Of a DNA stretch of 64,000 bases, positions 35,401 through 47,900 are shown one piece after another. Below the pieces are notes generated by a model that made no database searches, was not told where the DNA came from, and saw only the letters and a program-made list of their open reading frames with translations. Where the stretch lies: contig NMRA01000255.1 of assembly GCA_002633005.1 (NCBI GenBank), positions 317,937 to 381,936 of the forward strand. Direction: 5' to 3'. Position numbers and translations under genes: made by a program. Source of the DNA: Phoronis australis. Lineage: Eukaryota; Phoronida; Phoronidae. Position 1 is the first letter of the stretch; each line of letters starts with the position of its first letter.

Positions 35401-37456
35401 ATCACAATATTCACAGTTTTTGAAATACGCACAAAGGAAAAACTTTGTAGTCACCACAGAGTTTCTGATCTCTCTCCCATTTATCGATAAATGCACTAAT
35501 GCACTCAGTCATGTGCTCACAGCTGACTGACAAGATGGATATTAACAGCAGATTATCATCATATTCGCAATCCGAATCTTAGGTCGACAGCACAGTATGA
35601 GGCATACCAGTGAAGCAATTTTCCAAAAAAAAATTCCAAGTGTGTACTTGAATACTGCGAAACCTTTACAACTAATTTTATTTAAACAGTTAGGACAATT
35701 GCCTCTTAATAGGACTGGCTGCTACTTAAGTTGCCACTGCTTTGTTTACATCAAAGGTCAAAGGTCACAGTTTCCAGATAAGGGAAATGTGCTTTTTCTA
35801 TGTGTTGTCATACCAAATAAGGAGATGTGCCTTGCCTTGCTAAAGAGAAATCCACGAAATGACGACCAGTTGACAGATCATTTTTTGAAATTTGAAACTA
35901 AAAGAAAAATGCTTTGACATCAAAAGAAATGCAAAACCTTTACAAGCAAACCGTAAAAATACCTGGTGAGCTGGTTTCTGCGAGAGAACCACGGTGAATA
36001 ATGCAGGCCTCTCTAAGCCCAGAAAGCACTAGGGATAGCCTTGCAAAGTCAGAAACAGAGTTTTAAATTTAAACACTGTGAACTACAAAACACCAATGAT
36101 ATGGAACTTACATTCTTGTCTAAACCCTCAATTTTACTGATCCCGTTGTTACTGAGGTAGAGCTGATCTAGATTCTCCAACTGGTCCATACCCTCAACTT
36201 GTAAGATCCTATTACTCTGAAAAGCAACCCCAAGTTATATCACCCAACACGATGACACATAGTCAATATTTCAAAACTGACAGCGTGATAATTATGCAGA
36301 TCTTTATAACGTTAAGCCTGTTCAAAATTCCAAAATGATAAGTTATAAAAACTGAACAACAAATTACATGCCAATTCATGGCACCTGTTTACAACAGTAA
36401 CTTAGAGTAAACTTTCTTTTCACACAGGAATACCAATCAATACTTTGAAATGAAGATTTATTGGTCACTACAAAATTTAAAGAGTACCATTCTAATTAAA
36501 ATAATGCTTTCAAAATGAAAAAAGTCTTAATTCTTTGTAAAAAAACATTTGCAACAGCTTCATCACTGAAGAGAATGTTCTAAAGTAAGGCTTTTTGTTG
36601 GAATTTCAAAACCATTGAGGACACGTCCCTTGTTAGTCACATAAGGTGAAACAAATAAAAATAGTACAATGGCATAAGCAATACAATTCAAAACGCCAAG
36701 CAATCTTATAGGAATTGTAAATAGGTGTCTTGTTACTTCCGTCAATTTCATTTACTCATTGTTCAACTTTATTTTTATCATTCAAGGGTCAATTTGGCGA
36801 CTTAGCACCCTGTGAATTTTGCCAAGTTGCATTTGGCAAGCTGGCATTATGCTAAGCACCGAGCCGCTGTTAAAATACATTTTTGCACTGTTACCAATTA
36901 CATTAATTTTATGTTTTCATTCCGCACATTTTTTTCTGAAAGTAATTTTCGTTTTCTGTTACATCGCCACAATAATAGACATCTGCAACTTTAAGGCTTA
37001 TTACCAAACACAAATGAATGCAAGACCTCGATACATGACTCACAAAACCAGGTTAATTCATCTTTCAATATTCCATTATGTGCTTCTATTAATTTTTGCA
37101 ACTTTTTCTTAGTTCCATGCATTTTCAAGGCATCCATTTTTCTACGAGTGGTGGTTTACACACACGCGCACGCGCACGCGCACGCGCACGCGCACGCGCA
37201 CGCGCACGCGCACGCGCACGCGCACGCGCACGCGCACGCGCACGCGCACGCGCACGCNNNNNNNNNNNNNNNNNNNNNNNNNNNNNNNNNNNNNNNNNNN
37301 NNNNNNNNNNNNNNNNNNNNNNNNNNNNNNNNNNNNNNNNNNNNNNNNNNNNNNNNNNNNNNNNNNNNNNNNNNNNNNNNNNNNNNNNNNNNNNNNNNNN
37401 NNNNNNNNNNNNNNNNNNNNNNNNNNNNNNNNNNNNNNNNNNNNNNNNNNNNNNNN

Positions 37457-37497
<41 letters not shown>

Positions 37498-40400
37498 ACT
37501 CCAGGTCACGACAATTTGTTACATCTCTCATGTCAGTCATTGACGAAAGAGTGGTGAAAGACCGCAGTAGACCCACCTGTACATCCAGTGTACTCAACCG
37601 TACCAAGCTGTCTAGACCTGCGATTTTGGTGATTTTATTCTTACCCAAGAACAAACTGTCAAGGGTGACGAGGTTCTCCAGATTTTCAATGACCTGAAAA
37701 AAGGTTAAAAAGAGTGAATGTTGTCAATACGGCGTGGTGAGACTAGAAATTATTAAGTACAATACATTTCATGTACTTATTTACACCCTCGATAAAAGAG
37801 TGGAATAGCTTTTACTGAATCCACTGATTTTCACGAGGGTCAAGCCAAGCAGACACAAGCTGGGGATTACTGCACTAATGTACGTACCAACTCCCACCGG
37901 GCATTGGCTGCATTCACATGACAGTGTTAGAGTACCAGAGAAACTCAACTGTGATAAAAACTTTGAATTTCTGACACTGTAGGTATCCATTTTTCAAAAA
38001 TTACCCTTCCTCTGGATAATTTATCAGCAAATAAGAACATTAATTAAAAACATAATTTGTGGGCATCAAAACAAAATTATATAATATCAGTTTCAAATGG
38101 AAAGTGCTTACATCACAACAGAAATCACTTATCTTTTACACCTTGCAAACCAGGACAATCTTGTATGGGAAGCATTGCCAATAGAACGTACCCTGATACG
38201 GTTAGCGCCCAGTTCCAGCAAGACAAGCTCAGATAGATGTCCTAGGTTCTCAATCTTTGTTATCTTGTTCTGTACCAAAAACAACTTCCGAAGTTTTGTC
38301 AAGCACTCTAAATTTTCAATTTTTCGAATTCTGTTGAAGGACAAATCCAAGTGCCTAGAAATAGATTAGGTTCACTTCATACACAGACCATGCAAAACTG
38401 AGCTAGATAAGTTAAGGTTAAAGAATACCTCTCAAGTTTCTAAAATGACTTTCAAACTATAAATAGTAGGCTCAAAATTATGTATTTTTTAAATTGTTGA
38501 TGATAACAGAATCTTATTATGAGCACAAAAATAATGTCCAGATGTTTGTAATCATGTGGCTGTGTTTTATTCTAAAAAAATTAATTTAAGGACATTGCCA
38601 TAATTTCCACGAATTATGATGTTTGTTGATTCTAGTAGCTACAAAAACGAGTCAGAACCTTTCAGCCTGAGAACTCTGTGAATGACGTCAACATTATTTG
38701 AAAAATTGGATGTCTTGATTTTTGACAGTCATCAAATTCACACCCACTTTTGTCACAAATAGAACAAAGAAACAGAATTTGCAATTGGCAAGCAAAAAAG
38801 AATGCTTAAGGAAAACACGATGATCTCTGAGAAAAGTCTTGATTTTTAGAAAAAAACAATCACCGCCTGTGAAAAAGACTACAATAACCATTGCATTTGT
38901 CATCAAGAATTTTAACAAGAGCAACCCTGGGGCATTGACATGCGCAGTTCTATTTTCCAAATTGCATGAAAATCATAAACACAGGAAAAAGTACACAAAA
39001 CTAAAATTTTCACAAGGGACAAATCAGTCGTTAGATTGGTCTGACACTAGTCATCATTTGTCATCATCTCCATAGGAACACATGTGCCTAATTTCTTAGA
39101 AAGAGTTAAGGAGATGCAACCGCAGATGCAAAAAACAACAATATTCCCACTAGGGGGTGCCAGGGTTGTCAATCCTATCCAAAAATCAATGCCAGTTGTG
39201 GTCTCCTAATCAGGAACACACAATGATGCTAATTTTCATGATGATCCTTCAAGCGAGTTGGCAGACACAAGAGAAGATGCCAAAAACATGAAAAATTTTT
39301 AAAAATGGACACCAGATGACGCAGCATCATTAGAGCCATCCGAAAACGGAAACATGTCGTTGTCTCTTTAATAAAAACCTAATTTCATTACAATCCATCA
39401 AAAAACTCCGAAGATGCAGAGGCAGGAGCAAAAAAAAAAAAAACAACACAACACATCTCCAGTTTTACCTACTCTAGATTAACTAATGCCTCCAGACCCT
39501 GAATTTGCGTTATTTGGTTGTCATACAGGTCTAGCTCCCTTAATGTAACACCCAGGGTAGTCAGACCCTCGATTTTCTTTATCAGATTCTGTCTGAAGCA
39601 TAGAGTCTGGAAAAAATACAATGTAATCAACAAGTCAGCAAGCAAGAATACACATATTAAGTAATCAACAAGTTAGCAAGCAAGAATACATATTTTAGGC
39701 AGATGTGGTTGCAATAAGAGCATTATAAACTGCAAAAACCAGGTTAAAAGAAAAGCATCAGACATGAAATCAGGGCACCGAAAACCCAAACATTGTCCAA
39801 CAAGAGCTAAACACGCATTAATATGCACCTACTTGGCACCCCGTAAAAGGAAAAATTTTAGTTGTGATCATTTATTTTAAACGTACACTAGGGCAAGCAA
39901 CTTAAATTGAATCCACAAGGTGGAGGGCTAGTCATCAAGAAATTCTGATTGAGACACTCACAGCAGTCCAATCCATGCAATAGCCGACACCATTCATGCT
40001 CACATGAATAAAAACTCATTAACCATGATGGCAATTCTTCAAAAGGTTTGCAAGAGTCTCCATATTTATAAAAACAGTAGGGAGCATACCACAAGTGGGG
40101 AATGCTCAAAATGGACAAGTGCTGCCCTCTCCTAGATAAAATCTTTCAACAAAATTTTATTATGATCCTTCATTAAACTTGGAATTTGATAGTTATTGAG
40201 GCAAACACACAAATTTTTTAAATAAAACCACCAACTAAGGTGGTAAAGTTGTAGTTGAAAGTGTCCAAAAATCAAATCATCTAAGTTTTCGTCAGTGGAA
40301 ACACATTCATTAAATATTGCAATGATTCTTCAGTGGGGGACAGAAAGGATACCAAAAGGTACAGTCAGAAATTATCTAAAATTGTCACCAGATGGAGCAT

Positions 40401-41027
40401 AGCATATTGGTGTCTCATTCTTTATAGAAACACACCAGTGTAATGACGTGAAGTTGCAACTTGGAAGACCGTGCATTTTGACCATTCAGCACAGTCTCCA
40501 CAACAGAACAGCGAGAGAACACAACTTACCGGAGGGAGACAATTTCAGAACGCGCTCACTACGGCACACTTTCTGTGTGATGAACTGACATTTTTTGTAA
40601 TTTCATATTTGAGGAAATTAAATAAGGTTCAACATACCTTACGTAGACAGTAAATATGCCAAATTGACCACTAATACATTAAAAAAATGTCCCTCTTATT
40701 AACTACAATGGGATCTAACAAATTGGTCATGAGTTCTACAACATACTTTCAGGAAGTTTTGAAAATGAAACTTGCTTGAAACAGTTCTGTCAGGAAATAG
40801 ATAAAAAGCCAGCAAGTGGATGTGAATCAATGACAATTGGCCAAATTGGTGAGGTAATCTTCCTGAACTACACACCTCCACCTCTGTAAGAGGCTCCATG
40901 TGTTCAATCTTTCCAATGCGATGGTGGTTGAGATCCACATCAATAGACTTGGGGTCTATGTGTACCATTTGTCTGACCTCCTCTTCTTCTGTTGTCTCAG
41001 GGTCAGAAATGTCACTGGTGCTGGGAC
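32454..41027 (-). CDS. PPP1R7: Protein phosphatase 1 regulatory subunit 7 (SDS22), seven exons, N-terminus not found
   Basis: SDS22 binds the PP1 catalytic subunit through a leucine-rich-repeat solenoid and controls its nuclear and mitotic activity. Exons in transcript order: 41027-40876, 39606-39473, 38354-38192, 37693-37577, 36216-36112, 34472-34386, 32663-32454. All have AG/GT borders and consistent phases, giving 321 residues. An acidic lead (PETTEEEE) precedes DVDLNHHRIGKIEHMEPL, followed by about eleven 22-residue repeats (for example ITKIENLGHLSELVLLELGAN), then the LRR cap DTVYLERNP..YRRKVKLAIPWIKQIDATF. The cap has about ten extra residues (RDKESPHKI) between ERNP and YRRKV compared with vertebrate SDS22. 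The first exon starts in phase, so roughly 20-40 N-terminal residues lie in an exon upstream of 41027 that I could not identify. Confidence 0.93.
33495..33735. repeat. ~46-bp minisatellite in PPP1R7 intron
   Basis: Five to six copies of a unit made of CACTCATGACATACCCTAGC, ACACACTTAACTGTCTAC and a short (AC)n run. Copy length varies mainly in the (AC)n run. It lies in the last intron. Confidence 0.88.
37157..37257. repeat. (CACGCG)n simple repeat
   Basis: About 100 bp of alternating purine-pyrimidine CACGCG units running into the assembly gap, inside a PPP1R7 intron. Alternating CG/CA tracts can adopt Z-DNA and often break assemblies. Confidence 0.95.
37258..37456. other. Assembly gap (199 N)
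   Basis: A run of N between the CACGCG repeat and a (CA)n repeat. Its true length is unknown. It sits wholly inside an intron, so no coding sequence should be lost. Confidence 0.98.
37457..37498. repeat. (CA)n microsatellite
   Basis: About 35 bp of pure CA followed by CATACACA. It ends about 80 bp from the adjoining PPP1R7 exon border at 37577. Confidence 0.95.
39100..40430 (-). repeat. Old, inverted relative of the 145-bp monomer array in a PPP1R7 intron
   Basis: At 39300-39425 the order AAAAATGG.CACCAG.TGACGCA, then CCGAAAACGG, then a CATCAAAAAACTCCGAAGATGCA stretch follows the reverse complement of arrays A and B. CCCACTAGGGGG at 39149 and GTCACCAGATGGAGCATAG at about 40387 look like further decayed monomer cores. 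The part around exon border 39473-39606 is unique coding sequence, so the array is broken by an exon. Confidence 0.5.
39625..39700. repeat. ~40-bp tandem duplication beside a PPP1R7 exon
   Basis: The unit AATCAACAAGTCAGCAAGCA followed by AGAATACA.. occurs twice, about 20 bp upstream of the acceptor of exon 39606-39473 on the minus strand. Confidence 0.8.
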
Positions 41028-42099
41028 CTGCATGGGGAAATGTCTGTACATAAATCTGTTGTCACCATTTTCCATAATATACATCGAAAACTTGACATGA
41101 ATTAGGTTCGGGTACTCATAGTACAGGTCAAAATGGAGGCATTGTATTGAGCCAAGGAAATCATACACTGCACTGGTGCCTAATGTCACTTGTCCAGACA
41201 TAAGTTCAAAACATTTTTCCTTGTTTTTCAAATTGATCTTGGCAAAATTAAAACCCGTCATCACAGGGAGTCAAACTGGGTTTTAGAAAATGTAGGAATT
41301 ACAAATGTCCTGAAAATAATACACAGTCAGTACATTCTGGGTTTTCGAAAATCCACTGGTAATCCAAAACCGGCCAATGACGCTGATTTGGTGTGCATTG
41401 TGAAGGGTGACGCCTTTGAGCACCAAGGCACACAGGGGAAACAACACGGCAAGAAGGTGTAGAACATGATTCACTGAAATGCCAGTGAACCACAGAATGT
41501 TGAAAAGAAACAATACAAATAGTGCAGCCTTCATACATGTAGCTATTATCCATGCACAAGAAGGAGTTTGTCAGAAATTTAAGCGGGTTTGTAGCTACGT
41601 AAATGGTTAGATACCGAAGAAAATAGACCATTTACAAGTTTCGCTGAGCAAGGGAAGTGGGACAAAATATTAAAATTTTGGTAAACTTTGCATAAGATCT
41701 GTAGCCTTGCAAAGTAGACAACTAGCATGAAGGGGTCACCTACACTATAAGAATGTAGCGCTTTTTATACACATGACAGGAATGATGGCGACAGCGTAAA
41801 TCATGACAAAGTCTGGTAAGAAGTCGCACAATCTGCAGTCGCCAACTCCTAGTTGCTTACGTACAGTCAGCAATTTCACCTTGACTTGCAAATATCACCC
41901 TGGACTAGTGTTTTAATTCTATCGGTGTAGTGAATGCATTCCAGCGCATCTAAGGTAGTGACGTCACGTGGAATTTTTCGTCACATCCTGCCAGTTTTAG
42001 AATCCCTGTAGAGCAGCAGTTCTGAGTAAGGAAGAAACCTGCCGTGAGGTCCATGTGTTCAGACGTGCCATTGCTGTGTGTGTGACATGGGATAGTCAC
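41028..42099 (-). other. Probable 5' region of PPP1R7
   Basis: Should hold the intron upstream of 41027 and perhaps the first exon. A minus-strand GTAAGC donor lies near 41865, but no ATG upstream gives a reading frame that joins correctly, so I leave the first exon uncalled. Confidence 0.35.
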
Positions 42100-42103
42100 T
42101 TAA

Positions 42104-43525
42104 AGGAGCATGCCACCCAAAAAACAACCTAATTTGTATCAATTTAGATCGAGTAGTTCTACTCCATAACGACACGTACGGTTGCGTTACCTGACACCTG
42201 ACGGCAGACGGAGGTGTTGAAATTATCCAATGACGTCATTGGTTTCACACACAGTTTGTTCAGCAGTTCACAACACGGGTTACTAGTGTCAGCTTATAGC
42301 TTGAAGTCATCGTTTAACACCAATAAATCATCAAACTTCGATGTAAAACCCTTAAAAATACACCGAGTTCTTATAAAAACGTGTTGTTTTATTTCGCTCT
42401 TACGGATTTATTGGTATTTGGACAAACCGGCAGGCTAATAAGGTCCTTAGCAGGAGTTTGGGGTCTGTTCGGAGATAATTTCGAAGTATTTTCCGTGAGA
42501 TACAGACAGGAGAACCTAGATCTGTGTTGTTTAGACTTGTGATTTTTTGATTTCTAAACACAAAACGCTTGTTATCCTGGCCAGTGGCTCGGAGGCCGAT
42601 CAGGCCGGTCGCGGCCGCCGGATTGACTCGTTATCCCGGCCAGTTCCTCGGAAACTGATCAGATATCATGAACATAAACCAGCCAAAGTTCAGTGGAAAC
42701 TAAACTTCGAGTCAAGAGAATACTATACTAGTGAGCCAAAGTAATGTGCACATGATTATGTTGGTGAATTAGCCACGAAACTGCAAATCTACTTACTCAT
42801 ATTCCCCTAACACCTGGCCGTGGGATGGAAATCGAGTTGTTTCACAACAGTTTCTGCCAGCAAACACTTAATTAGCATGAGCTCACACAGCCTCGGTGTC
42901 CCGTCAATTAGTTTTATTGCACCTAAAGCCGGTAACGCAGTTATTTATTCATTGCTGGCTTCTCAAATCATTTGCACTCACGAATACTCCAAAGGCATTA
43001 CAAATTGCATCTAATGAGACAGACTTTGTTTCAGTTTTAGTATTGGTTAGGGTGAGAATAATTCACTCGCAATTCTGACTTAGGACGAGCTAGAGCTCAT
43101 AAGTCCCGACTTCGCAGGTGGATCGTTAAGTTTTACAGGCTATCAATTCGAACAGGAATACAGTTATGAAGAAATACTAGAGATGCGCCGTGAACAAGCT
43201 CAGACAACGGAACGTATGGAGTTATTTGAAAATTCGGCATTCGTCAGGCACTGTCGACGTCTGCAGGCCACAGACACGGAGATGTTTCACGGCCTCATAC
43301 TTGGTATTTACAGCATACATTTCATTCTTCACTACCATGAGCCACTTCCTAAGCATTTCGGACTTTCGAGGAAGTAAACAAAAACGATATACCCACTTTC
43401 CTCGCAGCTGCTTAGTTCGGACAAGCGGGAACGATGCAAGGTAAGGTCGACTGTATGCGAGGCGATGTGGATATAGACCGATTAAGACGGCAAAAAAGGC
43501 TAATTAAATCGGGTGGCATCCTCCT
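42104..43525. mobile_element. 1.4-kb TTAA-flanked (Kolobok/piggyBac-type target) DNA transposon
   Basis: Ends are AGGAGCATGCCACCC at the left and the matching GGGTGGCATCCTCCT at the right, with one mismatch, directly flanked by TTAA at 42100-42103 and 43526-43529. The inversion extends outside as CAC/GTG. A TTAA target duplication is the mark of Kolobok and piggyBac elements; AGGRGCA-type ends look more like Kolobok. No intact transposase is present. The interior holds a coding-like exon at 43083-43377 and a GC-rich block near 42570-42660 in which a TTATCCTGGCCAG unit is duplicated. Confidence 0.78.
43083..43377 (+). pseudogene. Captured exon-like coding stretch, possible P2X7-C-type domain remnant
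   Basis: After a plausible acceptor (TTCTGACTTAG) one frame stays open for 98 codons to a TAA at 43375-43377. It reads through DELELISPDFAGGSLSF, GYQFEQEYSYEEILEMRREQ and FVRHCRRLQATDTEMFHG. The FEPEYTxEEL-like start and C..L.AT.TEM order resemble, from memory, proteins with a P2X7 C-terminal-type cysteine domain that are abundant in marine invertebrates. Several of the expected cysteines are absent, so it would be decayed. This assignment is tentative. Confidence 0.35.
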
Positions 43526-43703
43526 TTAAGTGTATACCTGAATATTAATTAGCCTACATGCAGTAGGTTGTGGGTGTTTAGAGAAGGTTACAGTACTGTT
43601 AAGTGTATCATATCCATGAGTGAAACAAATACAGTACGGTCAAATATCCAGCTGCGTGTCACTGACACTGTGTGTGTGTGCGTAACAAGGTCACCAGGCG
43701 TAA

Positions 43704-44366
43704 TAGCCAGCCACCTAGCTGTATGAAGACTATCATCAAAATATAGCTAGGTACCACTGTGTGTTAATCTTCCGTAGACCCCAAAATTGCACACAGCCAG
43801 GGTAGTTCTGCTCGTCACCTCACCACAAAAATTGTTTCAACATGTAAAGCTAAAGACTGGACGGGGTGCAACCAAAATCTAGGAGTCAACCGACACTCAC
43901 CTTGTCCGTTACAACAATGCAACAAATGTCATTTACTTGCATTATTCTCAATCTTTTGTAACAATGAAACGTATGTCGTCGTTTTGAAAACCATACACTC
44001 GGGTCACGAGCACGCGCTATTTCCTAAATTTTTGTGACAACTTTGCAGCAGCAAAATTTGTTCTGAAATTTGGTTTTTCAGTAACAAAATTCTATGCAAC
44101 CTAGTGAAAGAACAACAGTTGATTGAAGAATCGGTGAAAAAAGAAACTAGCCAAAAGGTGACGCAATATTTCATGGCGCCGAAAGCTGACGCAGATCGCT
44201 CTACGACTTTAGCAGCAGAATAACGGTAACGCCATTTTTTCCAACACCATTAAACAATTTAGTTTACTCCAGGAAGACTAATTTTGTGTCAGATTTTATC
44301 TTACCACTTTTTTACCCACATCAGCGCAAAGCTGTATATTTAGTATACAGCTTTGTACCAAGGCTA
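43704..44366. mobile_element. 663-bp non-autonomous transposon, copy 2, with 9-bp TSD
   Basis: Same family as 7953-8526: starts TAGCCAGCCACCTAGCTGTA and ends TTTGTACCAAGGCTA. Flanks are CAGGCGTAA (43695-43703) and CGGGCGTAA (44367-44375), matching at 8 of 9 bases. ACCTAGCT and AGCTAGGT form a perfect subterminal hairpin at the left end. Compared with copy 1 it keeps about 100 bp extra near 44100-44210, in which 40 codons are open up to a stop at 44223. It lies about 600 bp upstream of the ZMYND12 start. Confidence 0.87.
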
Positions 44367-44375
44367 CGGGCGTAA

Positions 44376-44967
44376 GTCAGTGCTCGGAGAGTCTGACACT
44401 GAGTGGACAGAGAGAAGTTGATCCAAGGTAAGCCGTTAAAGTAGATTTTGTAATATCCTGCCACAGCAAAGATCTTCTATCTTATGACTGGGAAGAGACA
44501 AGGCGTGCTCAGAAAGAGTGCATCCAGCGATTTACCAATCTTCGTATTTATTGAGCGGACCAGTGCAGAGTCCACCAATATCAGGTAAGCTGCATTGTAT
44601 TGTATCGTAATAACATGGCTAGGGAGGTGAAAAACGCCTGATTTTGTGTTCTTGGGTCAAACGACAATGAAAAATAATGGGTTTGGCAATATTATTTTAA
44701 AGCAAGAAGTTTGCTTTTTACCCAAAACTTCTGTCTTCTCCGGGGCTGCCATCTTTATTCCCGCAGTGCAAATTTACCGCGTCTGGATTGGCTAGAAACT
44801 TTAATGACGAGTAATTAGAAATGTTATCTTTGCTCGTTTTGCAATATTGTTTAGTGCGGCGCTGTACTTGTCATGCGCATTAGTGGTATAGCAACAGATG
44901 ACAACAAAATTTTAGATTTATCTGCGGTGCTCGTTTTACTTAGGACACATAAAAAATTAGCATTACA
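44376..44967 (+). promoter_or_regulatory. Probable 5' UTR/promoter region of ZMYND12
   Basis: A good donor (CAG before GTAAGC) ends at 44584 and a good acceptor (TTTTACTTAG) ends at 44943, so an untranslated leader exon ending at 44584 joined to 44944 is plausible. Another donor-like AAG/GTAAGC lies at 44427. No TATA box is obvious. Confidence 0.4.
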
Positions 44968-47900
44968 ATGACCTTAAATCCGTTGGCAAACCCAAAAGGA
45001 GTGAATTTAGTCTGTGAATTATGTCAAAAACCTGCGTATTTGCAGTGTACGAAGTGTAGAGTCACTTATTACTGGTAAGTCAACCGTCTTCGCTTTAGTT
45101 AGTTCAACTTCAAGTTCAACTTCATTTGTCAACTCAAGTTTCATCTTAAACTTAAAGCATTTAAACTTAAATCATGAAGTTTACTTCATAGACATAGAAC
45201 ATGACTTCCAGCTCTACCTTGACTTGTATTTTCAATGCAAAAAATCTGGGGATCTTGCGCAGCATCCTTATTCACTCGCCTGCCGAGTTGGACAGTTTTA
45301 CTTTTAGGATCGTGTGTACTGTCTGTAGCCAGTGTAGGCTATTGAACCCATAGGCATAGGCATAGGTGAACAGTTGTGAATTTCTTTTGTCTGCTGCCAG
45401 AGTGGACAGTATCACCATCTCAACTGGCCACAGGCACAGTAGAGACAGTAGCCGTCCCATAGGCCCTCCATACGTCACAAGCTTTTTGTCGAATTATGAG
45501 TGCCTCATAACATTAACAGTGTTTTCCCGTTGCTCCCAATTACTTGTTCCATTCTACAGCCCCACAACAAGTTGGGAAGTTTACCCCTGTAGCCAACATC
45601 TTACACGACTGATTAGTTCCATTCTGGCATTCATGTTTGAAGGGCCAGCTCTCTTTTGTTCGATAATTGCTCTAATCTTCAATAAGATCATATCTAGCCT
45701 GACTGGGCTGTGCTGTTAAAAATGAAAGTTATGTTATAACATGTTTGAACATAAACCAATAGCATTTCTGAGATCCTCGTCAAATGGTGATCATGTTTAG
45801 TTTTTGAATCGCCAAAATCGCCTAACGGCAACCAAAGTTACGATAATCTATTCTTTCCAAATGTGCCAATTCACTCTGGGTTTGATGGTGTTAACACATG
45901 GTCTGTAATAAGCTTGGTAGATAATTGGCATGCCTGTTGTCATAACAGACAAAAGACTCTGCTTGGCAGTTAACAAAGAAGTTAGATGTTATCACACGCA
46001 CAGAACCGGCCCTTCATCTGGTAAAGTCACTGAACGGGGAAAACGCTGTCATGATGATCAAACCATCAAAGTTGCTATACATATAGCTTGCACATAGAGG
46101 GACACCTTAGGAGACTTCTGACATCTTCAACTCTTCTCAGCTGGAACAAATACTCTCGCAGTCAAGCTTTTTTAACAGTCGGATTTTTACACTGCTCATG
46201 CTGGGATATGACATCAACATCTATCGTGAAACCCCATATGTACCTGGTTATAGATAAAATAGTTGTAACATATCAACTGTTATTTAAGTACAATAGTGGA
46301 CTAATTGATCATGCTTAATAATGAACATCTCTGTGACAGGTGACCCATCACTGCTAGCATTGTCTAAGTGGAGGCCACTAAAGATTGTGGCAATTTGTCT
46401 GTGAATTGATTTACATTATAATTTAAATGGTAAATTTGAGTTTCAGTAATCACCAACAAATTAGTATGTTACCTGCAGATGTCTGTATTCACTCCCTGCT
46501 CATTGCTAGAAAGTTTTCAGCTAATTTTACCTTAACCTTCAAATTCACTTGCTTTGAAAGCACCCTATGTGTAAAGAAGGTGTAATCTAGAAGCCGTCAG
46601 AAAGTTCTTTTCATTTTAAAGTGCCTTACCATTGATGTTGCTTTGTTTGCAGTGGAGTAGAACACCAGAAAGCTGACTGGCTTGGTATTCACGAGAAAAT
46701 ATGTCAGCTATTAATACCATTACGGACTCCCATACCTTTCCTGGCCTCGGAAGAAGAAAGAGTACACAGGAACCAACAATTAAAAATGAGACAGGTGAGG
46801 AATGATGTGATTCTTAATCACACAGTACCTAGTAGTGTAAGTCCTTGTACAAATTCTGATTCAAATAGGGCATGTGCTTTTCATATTTTTTCTTGGAATC
46901 TGAGTGCTATTCAGAAAAAACGTGAGTTTCACCGCAAGTACTGACTAGTTTATGGGGTATAAAAATATTTTTACTTCTCTGAATTTAAACAGGCTCTATA
47001 TATTTTTGATGTGCGATTAATTGCGTTGGATAACCATTTGGCAGTCTAAACTATAGATTTAAAAATGCCTCATGCCAAATACCAGAAATGAACTCTCAAT
47101 GTGTCTAGTTCACATATGCGTATCTGTTATGGTAGCTTAGTCTCTGGTGACCAGCGCTTCACATTTTGACCTATTTCCTTTATCTTGTTTACCATTAATG
47201 TGTTTCACATTGCAGTTACATATGATAGACTTGACAAGGACAACAGGCCAGAAGTTGCTGTTTGAAGGCAAACATGAACAAGCGGTTCCCGCAGCCATGC
47301 AGTCACTCAGGTTTGCCATAGACGTGCACGGGTTGGCTAGCATAGAGTTGGTACCGTCCTATCTCATCTTAGGAGAGGCTAGTATAGGTAATGGTGGTTG
47401 TTATTGGTCTTACTAGAAATGGAGTCAGTAATGTTTTGAATTATTATTATGGATATGCTAAGTATGGTTAACATGATATTAACCACAGAAGCATTATATA
47501 GCTGATGTCTCGATCAATGTTATGCTTGTAATTATGGTATTGGTATAGATTTTCAGGGTTTGCAACTGCCTGAATGTCGAATGCGTACGAGTGTAAAACA
47601 CTCACCTTTGAAATTAGAAATTTATATTGGTACATTAAATTCTCACCAATTGTGGACAAAAATAATTGTTTTAAATGAGTTTTGTTCACTTTTCCAAAGG
47701 CTTCTAACATTATTGTGAATACCCACAATTTCACTAAACATTTTGTGATGGTAGCTGTGTTATAAAACTCATAAAAAATGAAGCATTTATTATGTGATGA
47801 TGAAGGTACGTTTTGAGTAAAGATTTCACACTATTAAGTTTCTGTTTGAACCCTTTTGTGCCTTTGTTATTCTTGTAGGCCTGGGTAGACTATCTCAAGC

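Noticed and set aside
37096-37654. Open frames of 117-170 codons on both strands
   Set aside because: They cross the N gap and the CACGCG/CA simple repeats; only the part 37577-37693 on the minus strand is a real exon of PPP1R7.
41956-42060. Candidate first coding exon of PPP1R7 (short ATG frames on the minus strand)
   Set aside because: None of the ATG frames joins the phase of the exon starting at 41027 through a credible donor.
45366-45719. 117-codon plus-strand open frame in ZMYND12 intron 1
   Set aside because: No family resemblance and not bounded by splice sites compatible with the flanking exons, which already join perfectly without it.
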